A program made the translations under genes and the position numbers. Shown here piece after piece: positions 46,547 through 54,611 of a stretch of 64,000 nt of DNA. The notes under the pieces were generated by a model. That model made no database searches. It worked only from the letters and a program-made list of their open reading frames with translations, and was not told the DNA's origin. Every line of letters starts with the position of its first letter. Position 1 is the first letter of the stretch. This DNA comes from Prescottella soli. GTDB taxonomy: Bacteria; Actinomycetota; Actinomycetes; Mycobacteriales; Mycobacteriaceae. The stretch is taken from assembly GCF_040024445.1 (NCBI RefSeq), contig NZ_CP157276.1, positions 682,001 to 746,000 on the forward strand, given 5' to 3'.

Positions 46547-47173
46547 GAACCGCGCTGAACACTCGCGGTCGAACGAGACGAAACACTAACACCAACTCAC
46601 GCCGAACACGAATCCCCTGGTTGTCATTCGTTTCCGGCGCCCGGCAGCGCCGCGGGCGCATCCCTTTCCTCGCGGCGGGCGGTCCGGATTCCGAGCAGCG
46701 CTCCGCCACACACCCCCATCAGGGGACCGACTCGATCGACGACATCGTGTCCGAGAACCCCACATCGACACCTGAAGTCCGGGGCGCCCCGCTTCCCCTA
46801 TGAGCAGTCACCGGAGTGGGGCCCTCGACAGAGGCGCAGACGCCGATGCCTGGAGGGCGCCGCCCGAGCGCGCTCCCTATAGGAGTCTCCGGGTGCGGCA
46901 CCTGACTGCCACCGCGCCTATACGCGAAGCGCGGGGCGAGCCGTCGCCGGAACCTGAGGCCGGCACCCCCTCGCGCTCGACCCTGACACCGTCGAATCGA
47001 CGGTTTTCGACCAGAAGGGTCGGTTATCGCGAGCTGCTCCCCCGAACCACCACGGAAAAGTCCCGCTGGAGATCTTGGTTTTGCGTCCTGACCTCGCGAT
47101 TTGTGCCTTTCTCAAATGGTCCGCTAATGTTCTCACCGCACCGGGGAAGCGGAAACGCCCCGCCGGAGCAAAT
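46547..47173. other. 627-base stretch without a recognisable gene
   Basis: Between the divergent tRNA-Val(CAC) and tRNA-Gly. It holds the promoters of both tRNA units near its ends. Open frames exist on both strands but have no ribosome site, no recognisable protein feature and low-complexity Arg/Pro-rich translations. No insertion sequence or repeat was seen. Confidence 0.5.
47101..47130 (+). promoter_or_regulatory. Promoter of the tRNA array
   Basis: TTGTGC (47101-47106), an 18-base spacer, and TAATGT (47125-47130), about 44 bases upstream of tRNA-Gly. It matches the usual sigma-70-type elements of stable RNA genes. Confidence 0.6.
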
Positions 47174-47246
47174 GCGGATGTAGCGCAGCTGGTAGCGCAT
47201 CACCTTGCCAAGGTGAGGGTCGCGGGTTCGAATCCCGTCATCCGCT
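47174..47246 (+). tRNA. tRNA-Gly (GCC), copy 1
   Basis: 73 bases; GCGGATG/CATCCGC acceptor stem, anticodon loop TTGCCAA, T-arm GGGTTCGAATCCC. CCA is not encoded after this copy. Identical in the tRNA body to 47462-47534. Confidence 0.97.
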
Positions 47247-47271
47247 CGAGAGGTTGGACTCGACCTTTTAT

Positions 47272-47342
47272 GGTGGAGTGGCCGAGTGGTGAGGCAACGG
47301 CCTGCAAAGCCGTGCACACGGGTTCGATTCCCGTCTCCACCT
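47272..47342 (+). tRNA. tRNA-Cys (GCA)
   Basis: 71 bases; GGTGGAG/CTCCACC acceptor stem, anticodon loop CTGCAAA. CCA is not encoded. Only one base separates its 3' end from the next tRNA, so the two need precise processing. Confidence 0.96.
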
Positions 47343-47343
47343 C

Positions 47344-47415
47344 GCGCGATTAGCTCAGCGGGAGAGCGCTTCCCTGACACGGAAGAGGTCACTGGTTCAA
47401 TCCCAGTATCGCGCA
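47344..47415 (+). tRNA. tRNA-Val (GAC), copy 1
   Basis: 72 bases; GCGCGAT/ATCGCGC acceptor stem, anticodon loop CTGACAC (GAC), CCA encoded at 47416-47418. Identical to 47602-47673. Confidence 0.97.
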
Positions 47416-47461
47416 CCAAGTTCGAGGCAGTATGCTGCTGAAGAACTTGAGTGTTACACAT

Positions 47462-47534
47462 GCGGATGTAGCGCAGCTGGTAGCGCATCACCTTGCCAAG
47501 GTGAGGGTCGCGGGTTCGAATCCCGTCATCCGCT
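47462..47534 (+). tRNA. tRNA-Gly (GCC), copy 2
   Basis: Same 73-base sequence as 47174-47246, but here CCA is encoded directly (47535-47537). Confidence 0.97.
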
Positions 47535-47601
47535 CCACGATCGGCCCCTGTGGCCGATCAGGAGACCCCGAGGTAACTCGGGGTTTCCGATCTGAAGGCC
47601 C

Positions 47602-47673
47602 GCGCGATTAGCTCAGCGGGAGAGCGCTTCCCTGACACGGAAGAGGTCACTGGTTCAATCCCAGTATCGCGCA
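47602..47673 (+). tRNA. tRNA-Val (GAC), copy 2
   Basis: Same 72-base sequence as 47344-47415, with encoded CCA at 47674-47676. Last tRNA of the array, followed at once by a terminator. Confidence 0.97.
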
Positions 47674-47677
47674 CCAC

Positions 47678-47715
47678 CGAGAAGAGGCACCACCACACGG
47701 TGGTGCCTCTTCTCG
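47678..47715 (+). terminator. Terminator of the tRNA array
   Basis: Perfect 17-bp stem (47678-47694 with 47699-47715), ACAC loop, followed by TATTT. It begins two bases after the CCA of the last tRNA. Confidence 0.9.
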
Positions 47716-47804
47716 TATTTGCAGGCCGGTTCGCCCCGCCCGCCCGATTCGAACATGAGGGAATCCTCAGGTATCGTCGTCCTTGCCATCCCCCCGATGG
47801 TGTT

Positions 47805-47842
47805 GAGCCCCAGCCATGACCCCCCATCCACGGCTGGGGCTC
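47805..47842 (-). terminator. Hairpin downstream of the GH1 glucosidase gene
   Basis: 11-bp GC-rich stem (47805-47815 with 47832-47842) with a 16-base loop, about 50 bases past the minus-strand stop at 47889. Confidence 0.55.
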
Positions 47843-47888
47843 GTTCATTTCCCGGTCCTCGGGTCCCCGGACCCGCTTCGGCCCCGCT

Positions 47889-49274
47889 TCAGACCCGCTT
47901 CCTCGCGGCGAGCAGCTCCTGGAACCACAGGTACGAATCCTTCGGCGTTCGCGCGAGTGTGTCGTAGTCCACATGGACGAGACCGAAACGCTCCCGGTAC
48001 CCGGCCGCCCACTCGAAGTTGTCGAGAATCGACCACACGAAGTAGCCCCGGACGTCGACGCCGGTGTCCATCGCCGCGCGAACCGCCGCGAGGTGCTCGG
48101 CGTGGTACCCGATGCGACGCTCGTCACGGATCCGTCCCGACGCGTCCGGGTCCGGGTCGTGGAACGAGCACCCGCTCTCGGTGATGTAGACCGGCGGCAA
48201 CGCCGCGCCGAACCGGTCGCGGAAGATCGTGAGGATCTCGCGGAGGCCGTCGGGGACGATCGGCCAGCCGAAGTCCGTGGTCGGGTATCCCTCCAGCGCG
48301 ACCGGCGCAAACGGCATTCCGGGCGGCAGGTCGACCTCGAGGACACCGGCCGTCCCCTCCCCCTCCTGGGGCGCGGCGATCACGGTGGGTTCGTAGTAGT
48401 TGATCCCGAACCAGTCGAGCGGCTGCGCGATCACCCGCAGGTCGTCGTCGACCGGGCCGGTCAGCAGCGCGGCGAGCTCGTCTGCCGGGTACTTGCCGAG
48501 CAGGACAGGGTCGGCGAACGTCCAGTTCACGATGTGGTCGTAGATGTCCGCGGCCTCGACGTCCGCTTCGGCGTCACTCGCGGGATGCACCGGAGCGTGA
48601 TTCGACGCGATTCCGATGTTGCCGCAGCCGGCGGAGCGGAGGGCCTGCACGGTCAACCCGTGTCCGAGCAACTGGTGGTGCGCCGCCTGCAGCGCACCGA
48701 ACCCGAGGGACAACCCGGGAGCGTGGACGCCCAGGGCGTGGCCGTACAGCGTGTGCACGACGGGTTCGTTGAGCGGCATCCACATGCCGACCCTGTCGCC
48801 GAGCCGCTCCCCCACCAGCGCCGCGTACTCCGCGAGACGATACGACGTCTCCCGGTTCAGCCAGCCGCCGTCGTCCTGGAGCGCCTGCGGCAGATCCCAG
48901 TGGAACAGCGTGACCGCGGGAGTGATGCCGGCAGTGCACAGTTCGTCGATCAGCCGGTCGTAGAAATCGAGGCCGGCCGCGTTGACGTCGCCCTTGCCGT
49001 CGGGCTGGATCCGCGGCCACGCCACCGAGAGCCGGTAGGAGTCGATGCCGAGGTCGCGCATCAGGGCGACGTCCTCGCGGTAGCGGTGGTAGTGGTCGAT
49101 CGCGACGTCGCCGGTCTCCCCACCGACGATCTTGCCCGGGACGGAACAGAATTCGTCCCAGATCGAACGGCCCCGACCATCCTCGGTGACCGCCCCCTCC
49201 ACCTGGTACGCCGCCGCCGCGACACCGAAGACGAAATCGTCGGGGAACTCTGGAATCGAATGCTCTGCCGCCAT
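47889..49274 (-). CDS. GH1 beta-glucosidase
   Basis: A 461-residue cytosolic glycoside hydrolase of family 1. Acid/base Glu is in PLNEPVV (E170); the nucleophile is E366 in YITESGCSF, where most members have TENG. The N-terminal FVFGVAAAAYQVEGA and C-terminal GYFVWSILDNFEWAAGY segments are diagnostic. The ATG at 49274 gives the usual N-terminus, though no strong ribosome site is seen; a much longer frame to 49709 is not coding. It is divergent, 40 bases apart, from an MFS gene, suggesting import and cleavage of a beta-glucoside or joint control. Confidence 0.93.
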   Translation of the reverse strand: MAAEHSIPEFPDDFVFGVAAAAYQVEGAVTEDGRGRSIWDEFCSVPGKIVGGETGDVAIDHYHRYREDVALMRDLGIDSYRLSVAWPRIQPDGKGDVNAAGLDFYDRLIDELCTAGITPAVTLFHWDLPQALQDDGGWLNRETSYRLAEYAALVGERLGDRVGMWMPLNEPVVHTLYGHALGVHAPGLSLGFGALQAAHHQLLGHGLTVQALRSAGCGNIGIASNHAPVHPASDAEADVEAADIYDHIVNWTFADPVLLGKYPADELAALLTGPVDDDLRVIAQPLDWFGINYYEPTVIAAPQEGEGTAGVLEVDLPPGMPFAPVALEGYPTTDFGWPIVPDGLREILTIFRDRFGAALPPVYITESGCSFHDPDPDASGRIRDERRIGYHAEHLAAVRAAMDTGVDVRGYFVWSILDNFEWAAGYRERFGLVHVDYDTLARTPKDSYLWFQELLAARKRV

Positions 49275-49314
49275 GATGAGCAGTGAAGCAGAGAACGCCA
49301 CGAAACGGAGCCGA

Positions 49315-50535
49315 ATGTTGGACACTCGTTCAGTGATTCGAAACACGAAAACCCTTAGTGGGGCGCGCGTCTCGGCGGCTGTCGCGTTCGGCTTGCAAGG
49401 GTTCCTGTTGGCGGTGCTGCTCACCCAGCTGCCGCAGTTCAAGGACAGTCTCGGCTTCAGCGACACCCTCGTCGCCGTTACGGTCGTCGGAATTTCCATC
49501 GTCGCCGGCGTCGGCAGTGTCCTGGCCGAACAACTCGCGAAGGCCACCTCGAGTCGGACCACGCTGCGCACCGGCCTGTTCGTCATCGCCGTGGGCGCCG
49601 CGGTCATCGCGCTCGCGACGTCGACACCGGCTTTCCTCGCGGCGTTCGCGCTGTACGGCATCGGACTCGGCATCGTCGACGCTGCCGCCAACATGCAGGC
49701 GGTGTCCATCCAGCACGCCTACGGCCGGGTCATCCTCTCGTCGTTCCACGCGTCCTGGAGTGTCGGGGCGATCGTCGGTGCCGGCTACGTCGCGGTCTGC
49801 TCCGCAGTCGATCTGTCGGTCAAGCTCTCCGTCATGATCGGGGCCGCACTGGTCGCGGGGATCTGCGCGTGGATCGGGCCGCGGCTGCTGCGCACCGGAC
49901 ACGAGCGCGCCGCGACGTCGGCCACCGCGCCGCTGACCGTGCCGCTGCGCCCGTTCCTCACCCTCGGCATCGCGATGATGCTCTTCTACGCGATCGACTT
50001 CGGTATCGGCACCTACTCGCCGCTGTATCTCAAGGAGGTGCTGCTGTCCGACGCGGGGACCGCCGCGCTCGCCATGGGCGCGTACCAGGTGACCGCACTG
50101 ATCTCACGGCTGACGGGCGACTACTGGGTGCGCCGATTCGGTGAGATCCCGGTGGTGCGGGTCGGTGCCGCGATCAGCGTGGTCGGTCTGCTGATCGCAG
50201 TCCTGGCGCCCTCCCCGGCGGTGGCCATCGCCGGATTCTTCATCGTCGGCCTCGGTGCGCCTGTGATCGCGCCGCTCAGCTTCAGCGCCGCCGGACGGTT
50301 GGCGCCACCGGACCAGACCGACGCGGTGGTCGCTCGGATCAACCTGTTCAACTACGCGGGCACGGTCATCGCCGGTGGAGTCATCGGCGGGATCGCAGCG
50401 CTGTCCGACCTCCGGGTCGGGTTCGTGGCACCCCTGCTGTTCGCAATCGTGTTGTTCCTGCTCGCGCCCGCTTTCGCCCCGACCCGGGTCCGGTCCGGCG
50501 ACGCCGAGACCGAGTCTGCACCCACCGGCGCGTGA
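49315..50535 (+). CDS. MFS transporter (FucP/sugar- or drug-type, 12 TMS)
   Basis: A 406-residue major facilitator with about 12 TM helices. Features: AFGLQGFLLAVLLTQLPQFKD in TM1, YGIGLGIVDAAANMQAVSIQ around TM4, and FHASWSVGAIVGAG in TM5, the pattern of the sugar-efflux/fucose-permease-like branch. The ATG at 49315 has GGAG 4 bases upstream. Divergent from the beta-glucosidase; a role in moving the sugar or aglycone is plausible but not shown. Confidence 0.82.
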   Translation: MLDTRSVIRNTKTLSGARVSAAVAFGLQGFLLAVLLTQLPQFKDSLGFSDTLVAVTVVGISIVAGVGSVLAEQLAKATSSRTTLRTGLFVIAVGAAVIALATSTPAFLAAFALYGIGLGIVDAAANMQAVSIQHAYGRVILSSFHASWSVGAIVGAGYVAVCSAVDLSVKLSVMIGAALVAGICAWIGPRLLRTGHERAATSATAPLTVPLRPFLTLGIAMMLFYAIDFGIGTYSPLYLKEVLLSDAGTAALAMGAYQVTALISRLTGDYWVRRFGEIPVVRVGAAISVVGLLIAVLAPSPAVAIAGFFIVGLGAPVIAPLSFSAAGRLAPPDQTDAVVARINLFNYAGTVIAGGVIGGIAALSDLRVGFVAPLLFAIVLFLLAPAFAPTRVRSGDAETESAPTGA

Positions 50536-50598
50536 CCGGGACCGTCCCGGAAGGTGGTGTACTTACCGGGACGGACCCGATGGACCCGAGGTGAAGCT

Positions 50599-51129
50599 GT
50601 GACGATTTCCGTGGACCGCGCCGGACTGTGGGACGCCGAGGCGCTCGCCGACGTCGCGGCGGTGACGTTCCCGCTCGCGTGCCCGCCGCACGCGACCAAG
50701 GAGGACATCGCGGATTTCATCGACGAGGTGCTCTCGGCGGAGAAGTTCAGCGAGTACCTCACGGATCCGACGCGGACGGTCCTCAAGGCGACTACGGGCG
50801 GCGAGATCGTCGGCTACGTGATGTTGGTGGACGGCACGCCCGAGGACCAGGACATCCAGACGGTGGTGTCGCTGCGGCCGACGACGGAGATCAGCAAGCT
50901 GTACGTGCTGCCCGACCGGCACGGCTCGGGGGTCTCGGCGGCGCTCATGAATGCGGCGGTGGACCACGCGCGCAACGCGAACTGCGCGGGCGTGTGGCTA
51001 GGCGTCAACCAGGAGAACGAGCGGGCGCAGCGGTTCTACGTCAAGAACGGCTTCGAGAAGGTCGGCACGAAGACCTTCCGGGTGGGCGCTCAAACCCACC
51101 ACGATTTCGTGATGCAGCGCAGCATCTGA
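50599..51129 (+). CDS. GNAT-family N-acetyltransferase
   Basis: A 176-residue acetyl-CoA-dependent acetyltransferase. Acetyl-CoA loop is at LYVLPDRHGSGVSAALM (motif A region Q/R-x2-G-x-G/A variant), followed by VWLGVNQENERAQRFYVKNGF. The GTG start has GAGGTGA just upstream. Substrate unknown; position matches Rv2669, next to the ZapE-like gene. Convergent with that gene, sharing a hairpin around its stop codon. Confidence 0.87.
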   Translation: MTISVDRAGLWDAEALADVAAVTFPLACPPHATKEDIADFIDEVLSAEKFSEYLTDPTRTVLKATTGGEIVGYVMLVDGTPEDQDIQTVVSLRPTTEISKLYVLPDRHGSGVSAALMNAAVDHARNANCAGVWLGVNQENERAQRFYVKNGFEKVGTKTFRVGAQTHHDFVMQRSI

Positions 51130-51147
51130 TCTGCCGCGCTGCATCAC
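51109..51147. terminator. Bidirectional hairpin overlapping the GNAT stop codon
   Basis: Perfect 12-bp stem (51109-51120 with 51136-51147) and a 15-base loop containing the GNAT stop (51127-51129). It ends 9 bases before the convergent ZapE-like stop at 51157. Confidence 0.7.
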
Positions 51148-51156
51148 GGACGTGAC

Positions 51157-52170
51157 TCAGGCAGCGACCTCGAAACGCGACAGCGCGAGCAGACGCGAGG
51201 TGGCACGCAGGTACTTCTTGCGGTAGCCGCCGGCGAGCATCTCCGGGGTGAAGATCTCGTCGAGCTTCGCACCCGACACGGTCACCGGGATGCTGGCGTC
51301 GTACAGGCGGTCGGCGAGCACCACCAGGCGCAGGGCGACAGACTGATCCTCGGCGGGATGGACACCCTTGATGAACACGGCCGGGATGCCCTCGACGAGC
51401 TTGCCGTAACGCGACGGGTGCAGCGTGCTCAGGTGCGTGCACAGCGCGTCGAAGTCGTCGAGCGTGGCGCCCTCGATCGCGTCGGCGCGCTCGAGCAGAT
51501 CGGCGTCGTCCGTCGGCTCGGGGGCGGGCGGCAGGTCGCGGTGACGGTAGTCAGGGCCGTCGACGCGGATGGTCTCGAAGATCGAGCCGAGCTTCTTGAT
51601 CTCGCGCAGGAAGTCCTGCGCGGCGAACCGGCCCTCACCGAGCTGTCCGGGCAGCGTGTTCGACGTCGCGACGATCGACACGCCGCGCGCCGACAGCTCG
51701 GTCAGCAGGCGGGACACCAGCATCGTGTCGCCCGGATCGTCGAGCTCGAACTCGTCGATGCACAGCACGCTGTGCGACGACAGTTCCTCGACCGCGCGGT
51801 TGAAGCCGAGCGCGCCGACGACGTGCGTCAGCTCGACGAACGTGCCGAACGCCTTGGGCGACGGGGAGCTGTGGAAGATCGACGCGAGCAGGTGGGTCTT
51901 GCCGACACCGAATCCGCCGTCGAGGTACAGACCGGCGCCCGTGGACGGCGCCTTCTTGCCGAACAGGCCGCGGCGGCCACCGCCACGGATCTTGGCGACC
52001 TTCTGGGAGAACTCCTCGGCCTTGCTCACCGCGGCGGCCTGGCTGGGCTCCTTGGGGTCGGGAATGTAGGACGCGAAGCTGACCTCGTCGAACATCGCCG
52101 GGGGCACCATTTGAGCAACCAATTGATCGGCCGGCACCACCGGATTGCGATCGACAAGACGTGCATGCAT
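51157..52170 (-). CDS. zapE: ZapE/AFG1-family ATPase
   Basis: A 337-residue P-loop ATPase of the AFG1/ZapE family, linked in E. coli to Z-ring regulation and in mitochondria to protein quality control. Walker A GGFGVGKTHLL, Walker B LCIDEFELDDPGD, and sensor ATSNTLPGQLGEGRF are intact. ATG at 52170, only 22 bases from the divergent reductase gene. Same place as Rv2670c. Confidence 0.9.
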   Translation of the reverse strand: MHARLVDRNPVVPADQLVAQMVPPAMFDEVSFASYIPDPKEPSQAAAVSKAEEFSQKVAKIRGGGRRGLFGKKAPSTGAGLYLDGGFGVGKTHLLASIFHSSPSPKAFGTFVELTHVVGALGFNRAVEELSSHSVLCIDEFELDDPGDTMLVSRLLTELSARGVSIVATSNTLPGQLGEGRFAAQDFLREIKKLGSIFETIRVDGPDYRHRDLPPAPEPTDDADLLERADAIEGATLDDFDALCTHLSTLHPSRYGKLVEGIPAVFIKGVHPAEDQSVALRLVVLADRLYDASIPVTVSGAKLDEIFTPEMLAGGYRKKYLRATSRLLALSRFEVAA

Positions 52171-52192
52171 GCACAGAGCGTATCGACGTGCT

Positions 52193-52990
52193 GTGATCGA
52201 ACACGTGCACCGTCTGGATATTGCGACCTACCTCACACGCGACCAAGGCAGCACCGGCCGGCCGCCGGAGCTGAGCGACGACGACCTGCGTTCACTGTAC
52301 GGCTATCCGGCCGCGCTCGACCGACCGTGGGTCCGCGTCAACTTCGTCTCCAGCGTCGACGGCGCGGTGACCGTCGACGGCGCCAGCGGGGGCCTCGGGA
52401 CGCCCGCGGACAAGCGGGTGTTCACGGTGCTCCGGGAACTCGCCGACGTGATCGTCGTGGGCGCCGGCACGGCCCGCACCGAGAACTACGGCGGCGCACG
52501 CACCGACCCGGCCCTCGCCCGGCGCCGGCTCGGATCCGGGCTGTCCGAGGTCCCGCCGATCGCCGTGATCACCGCGAGCGGCCGCGTCGACCCGACGTCG
52601 CGACTGCTCACCGACACCGTCGTCCCGCCGTTGGTGCTGACCTCCGCCCGCGCCGACGCCGGCGACCTCTCCCGCCTGCGCGACGCGGGCGCCCGCGTCG
52701 AGATCGTCTCCGACGGGAACGTCACGGGAACCGCGGTCGTCGCGGCCCTGCAACGGCGGGGGCTGCGCCGCGTGCTGTGCGAGGGCGGGCCCGGCCTGTT
52801 CGGCACCCTGACCGCGGCCGGCGTCGTCGACGAACTGTGCCTGACGACCTCCCCGCAACTGGTGGCCGGACGGGCCGGACGGATCGCGGTCTCCCCCGAC
52901 GCGAATCCGACGCCGATGACCCGTGTGCACGTCCTCGGGGACGACGACGGGACCCTGCTGACGCGATGGGTGCGCACGCGTGATCAGTGA
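52193..52990 (+). CDS. RibD C-terminal (dihydrofolate-reductase-fold) pyrimidine reductase
   Basis: A 265-residue NADPH-dependent reductase of the RibD-C/DHFR fold, without the N-terminal deaminase of bifunctional RibD. Visible features: FVSSVDGAVTVDG substrate strand, ELADVIVVGAGTARTE, and CEGGPGLFGTL cofactor loop. Equivalent to Rv2671, which has been implicated in bypassing dihydrofolate reductase. GTG at 52193 is the preferred start; a GTG at 52205 is possible and neither has a clear ribosome site. The next gene starts 22 bases after its stop. Confidence 0.85.
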   Translation: MIEHVHRLDIATYLTRDQGSTGRPPELSDDDLRSLYGYPAALDRPWVRVNFVSSVDGAVTVDGASGGLGTPADKRVFTVLRELADVIVVGAGTARTENYGGARTDPALARRRLGSGLSEVPPIAVITASGRVDPTSRLLTDTVVPPLVLTSARADAGDLSRLRDAGARVEIVSDGNVTGTAVVAALQRRGLRRVLCEGGPGLFGTLTAAGVVDELCLTTSPQLVAGRAGRIAVSPDANPTPMTRVHVLGDDDGTLLTRWVRTRDQ

Positions 52991-53012
52991 CCGACCTGGC
53001 AGGCTGTCCGGC

Positions 53013-54575
53013 ATGCAGTCGCTTGTGAGCAGGGTCGGTGTCGCAGCGATCGCCGGTGCCGTGCTCGCCGCCTGCACGGCGTGCGGCGCCGGACCGTCCG
53101 ATCGACCCGACATCGCGGTGGTCGAGCACGGTGGCGGCTCCGCACCGACATCCGACACGGCGGACCGGATCCCGCAGCTGCAGACCCCGGTCCGGGACCT
53201 CGACTGGACGGACTGCAAGGACGCCACCCTCCGGGCGCTCGGGCTCGACTCCGGCCCGGAGGGCCTGACATTCGAGTGCGCGACCCTGGTCGCTCCGATC
53301 GACGGCGGCAGCGGAACGGGCCCGCTCCAGGTCGGCGCCGCGCGCGCCCGCCTGCCGCAGACTCCCGCAGACGCCGCGCCGCTGGTCCTCACGTCGGGTT
53401 CCGACGTCACGTCGACGAGCACGCTGGCCGCACTGGCGACCGGCCCCAGTTCGGGGCTGCTCGAGCGGCAGCCGATCGTCGCGGTCGACCGGCGGGGTAT
53501 CGGCGCGTCGACGCCGATCGACTGCGGTCGGACCGTCGACCGTCGCGGCCTCGCCGATCTCGGCCAGTTCACACCCGGCGACACGTCCGGCGTCGACGAG
53601 GTTGCCGCGATGAGCCGTGACGCGACCGTGGCATGCACCGATTCGCTTCAGCCGCAGGAGCTGGCGTTCGACACCGCGCACGCCGCCGACGACCTCGAGC
53701 AGCTCCGGAAGCTGTGGCAGGTCGACGCTCTCGGCCTGCTGGGCACCGGCAACGGCTCCGCGGTCGCGTTGGCCTACGCCGCGAAGTATCCGAGCCGGGT
53801 GGGCCGGCTGGTGCTGGACTCGCCCGTCGCGACCACCGCCGACGCGGCGACCGCCGCCGAGCAGCGCGTCCAGGGTCAGGAGGCGGCCCTCGCCGATTTC
53901 AGCCGCCGCTGCGCCGCGTTGAACTGCTCGCTGGGCCCGGACCCGTCCGCCGCGATCGTGGCACTGCGTGACCGCGCGGCGGCGGGCGAACTCGGGACGG
54001 TGTCGTCGAGCGCCCTGCTGACCGCCGTCTCGTCGTTCCTCGGGTCACCGCGCGGTGATCAGGTGGGCCGGGTGCGCGAGCTCTCGGACGTGCTGGCGGC
54101 GGCCGGACGCGGTGACCTTGCGCCGCTGCAGGGGCTGATCGGCCGGACGGAGGCCGCCGTCGGCACCGACGGTCAGTTCGTGGCGCGCTGCAGCGACGGC
54201 CAGCAGTGGCCGGGACCCGGACGCGCGAAGGAACTTCAACGGACATGGGCCGAGCGGTATCCGGTGTTCGGCGCGGACGCCGCCGTCGGGCTCATGCGGT
54301 GCTCCGCGTGGCCGACGATGTCACCGCCGCCGCTTCCGAGCGCGATCCCGGTGCCGGTCCTCGTGTTCAACGGCGCCGCCGATCCGGTCGTCGGCGATGG
54401 CGGGGTCGCCACGGTCACCGGAACCCTCACGAGCGCGGACACCACGTGGTCGAACGTGACCTGGGCGGGTTACGGGCATCCGGTCACGACGCACTCGGAC
54501 TGTGCCCGCCGATCTCTCGTCCGCTACCTGGATTCCGCCGCGCTGCCGACGAACGGGAGCGCCTGCCCGGCGTGA
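53013..54575 (+). CDS. Secreted alpha/beta-hydrolase-fold lipoprotein with a substituted nucleophile
   Basis: A 520-residue exported protein with a lipobox (LAAC, Cys 21). The fold resembles tripeptidyl-aminopeptidase-like hydrolases: oxyanion region VAVDRRGIGAS, elbow G244-T-G-N-G248, a GAADPVVG acidic site, and a terminal GYGHPVTTH histidine. Active relatives have G-x-S-x-G at the elbow, but residue 246 is Gly, so the usual serine is missing. It stands between the RibD-like reductase and aftC, as Rv2672 does. Either it is a non-catalytic surface protein or it uses another residue. Confidence 0.8.
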   Translation: MQSLVSRVGVAAIAGAVLAACTACGAGPSDRPDIAVVEHGGGSAPTSDTADRIPQLQTPVRDLDWTDCKDATLRALGLDSGPEGLTFECATLVAPIDGGSGTGPLQVGAARARLPQTPADAAPLVLTSGSDVTSTSTLAALATGPSSGLLERQPIVAVDRRGIGASTPIDCGRTVDRRGLADLGQFTPGDTSGVDEVAAMSRDATVACTDSLQPQELAFDTAHAADDLEQLRKLWQVDALGLLGTGNGSAVALAYAAKYPSRVGRLVLDSPVATTADAATAAEQRVQGQEAALADFSRRCAALNCSLGPDPSAAIVALRDRAAAGELGTVSSSALLTAVSSFLGSPRGDQVGRVRELSDVLAAAGRGDLAPLQGLIGRTEAAVGTDGQFVARCSDGQQWPGPGRAKELQRTWAERYPVFGADAAVGLMRCSAWPTMSPPPLPSAIPVPVLVFNGAADPVVGDGGVATVTGTLTSADTTWSNVTWAGYGHPVTTHSDCARRSLVRYLDSAALPTNGSACPA

Positions 54576-54611
54576 CCCTCGGGGTGGCCGACCCGACCCG
54601 ACCGCCGCGCG

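Noticed and set aside
46621-47183. Open frames in the gap between tRNA-Val(CAC) and tRNA-Gly
   Set aside because: Low-complexity translations, no ribosome sites, partial overlap with tRNA promoters, and no recognisable domain.
47174-47715. Integration site of a genomic island at the tRNA array
   Set aside because: No integrase, no partial 3' tRNA repeat beyond the array, and normal core genes on both sides.
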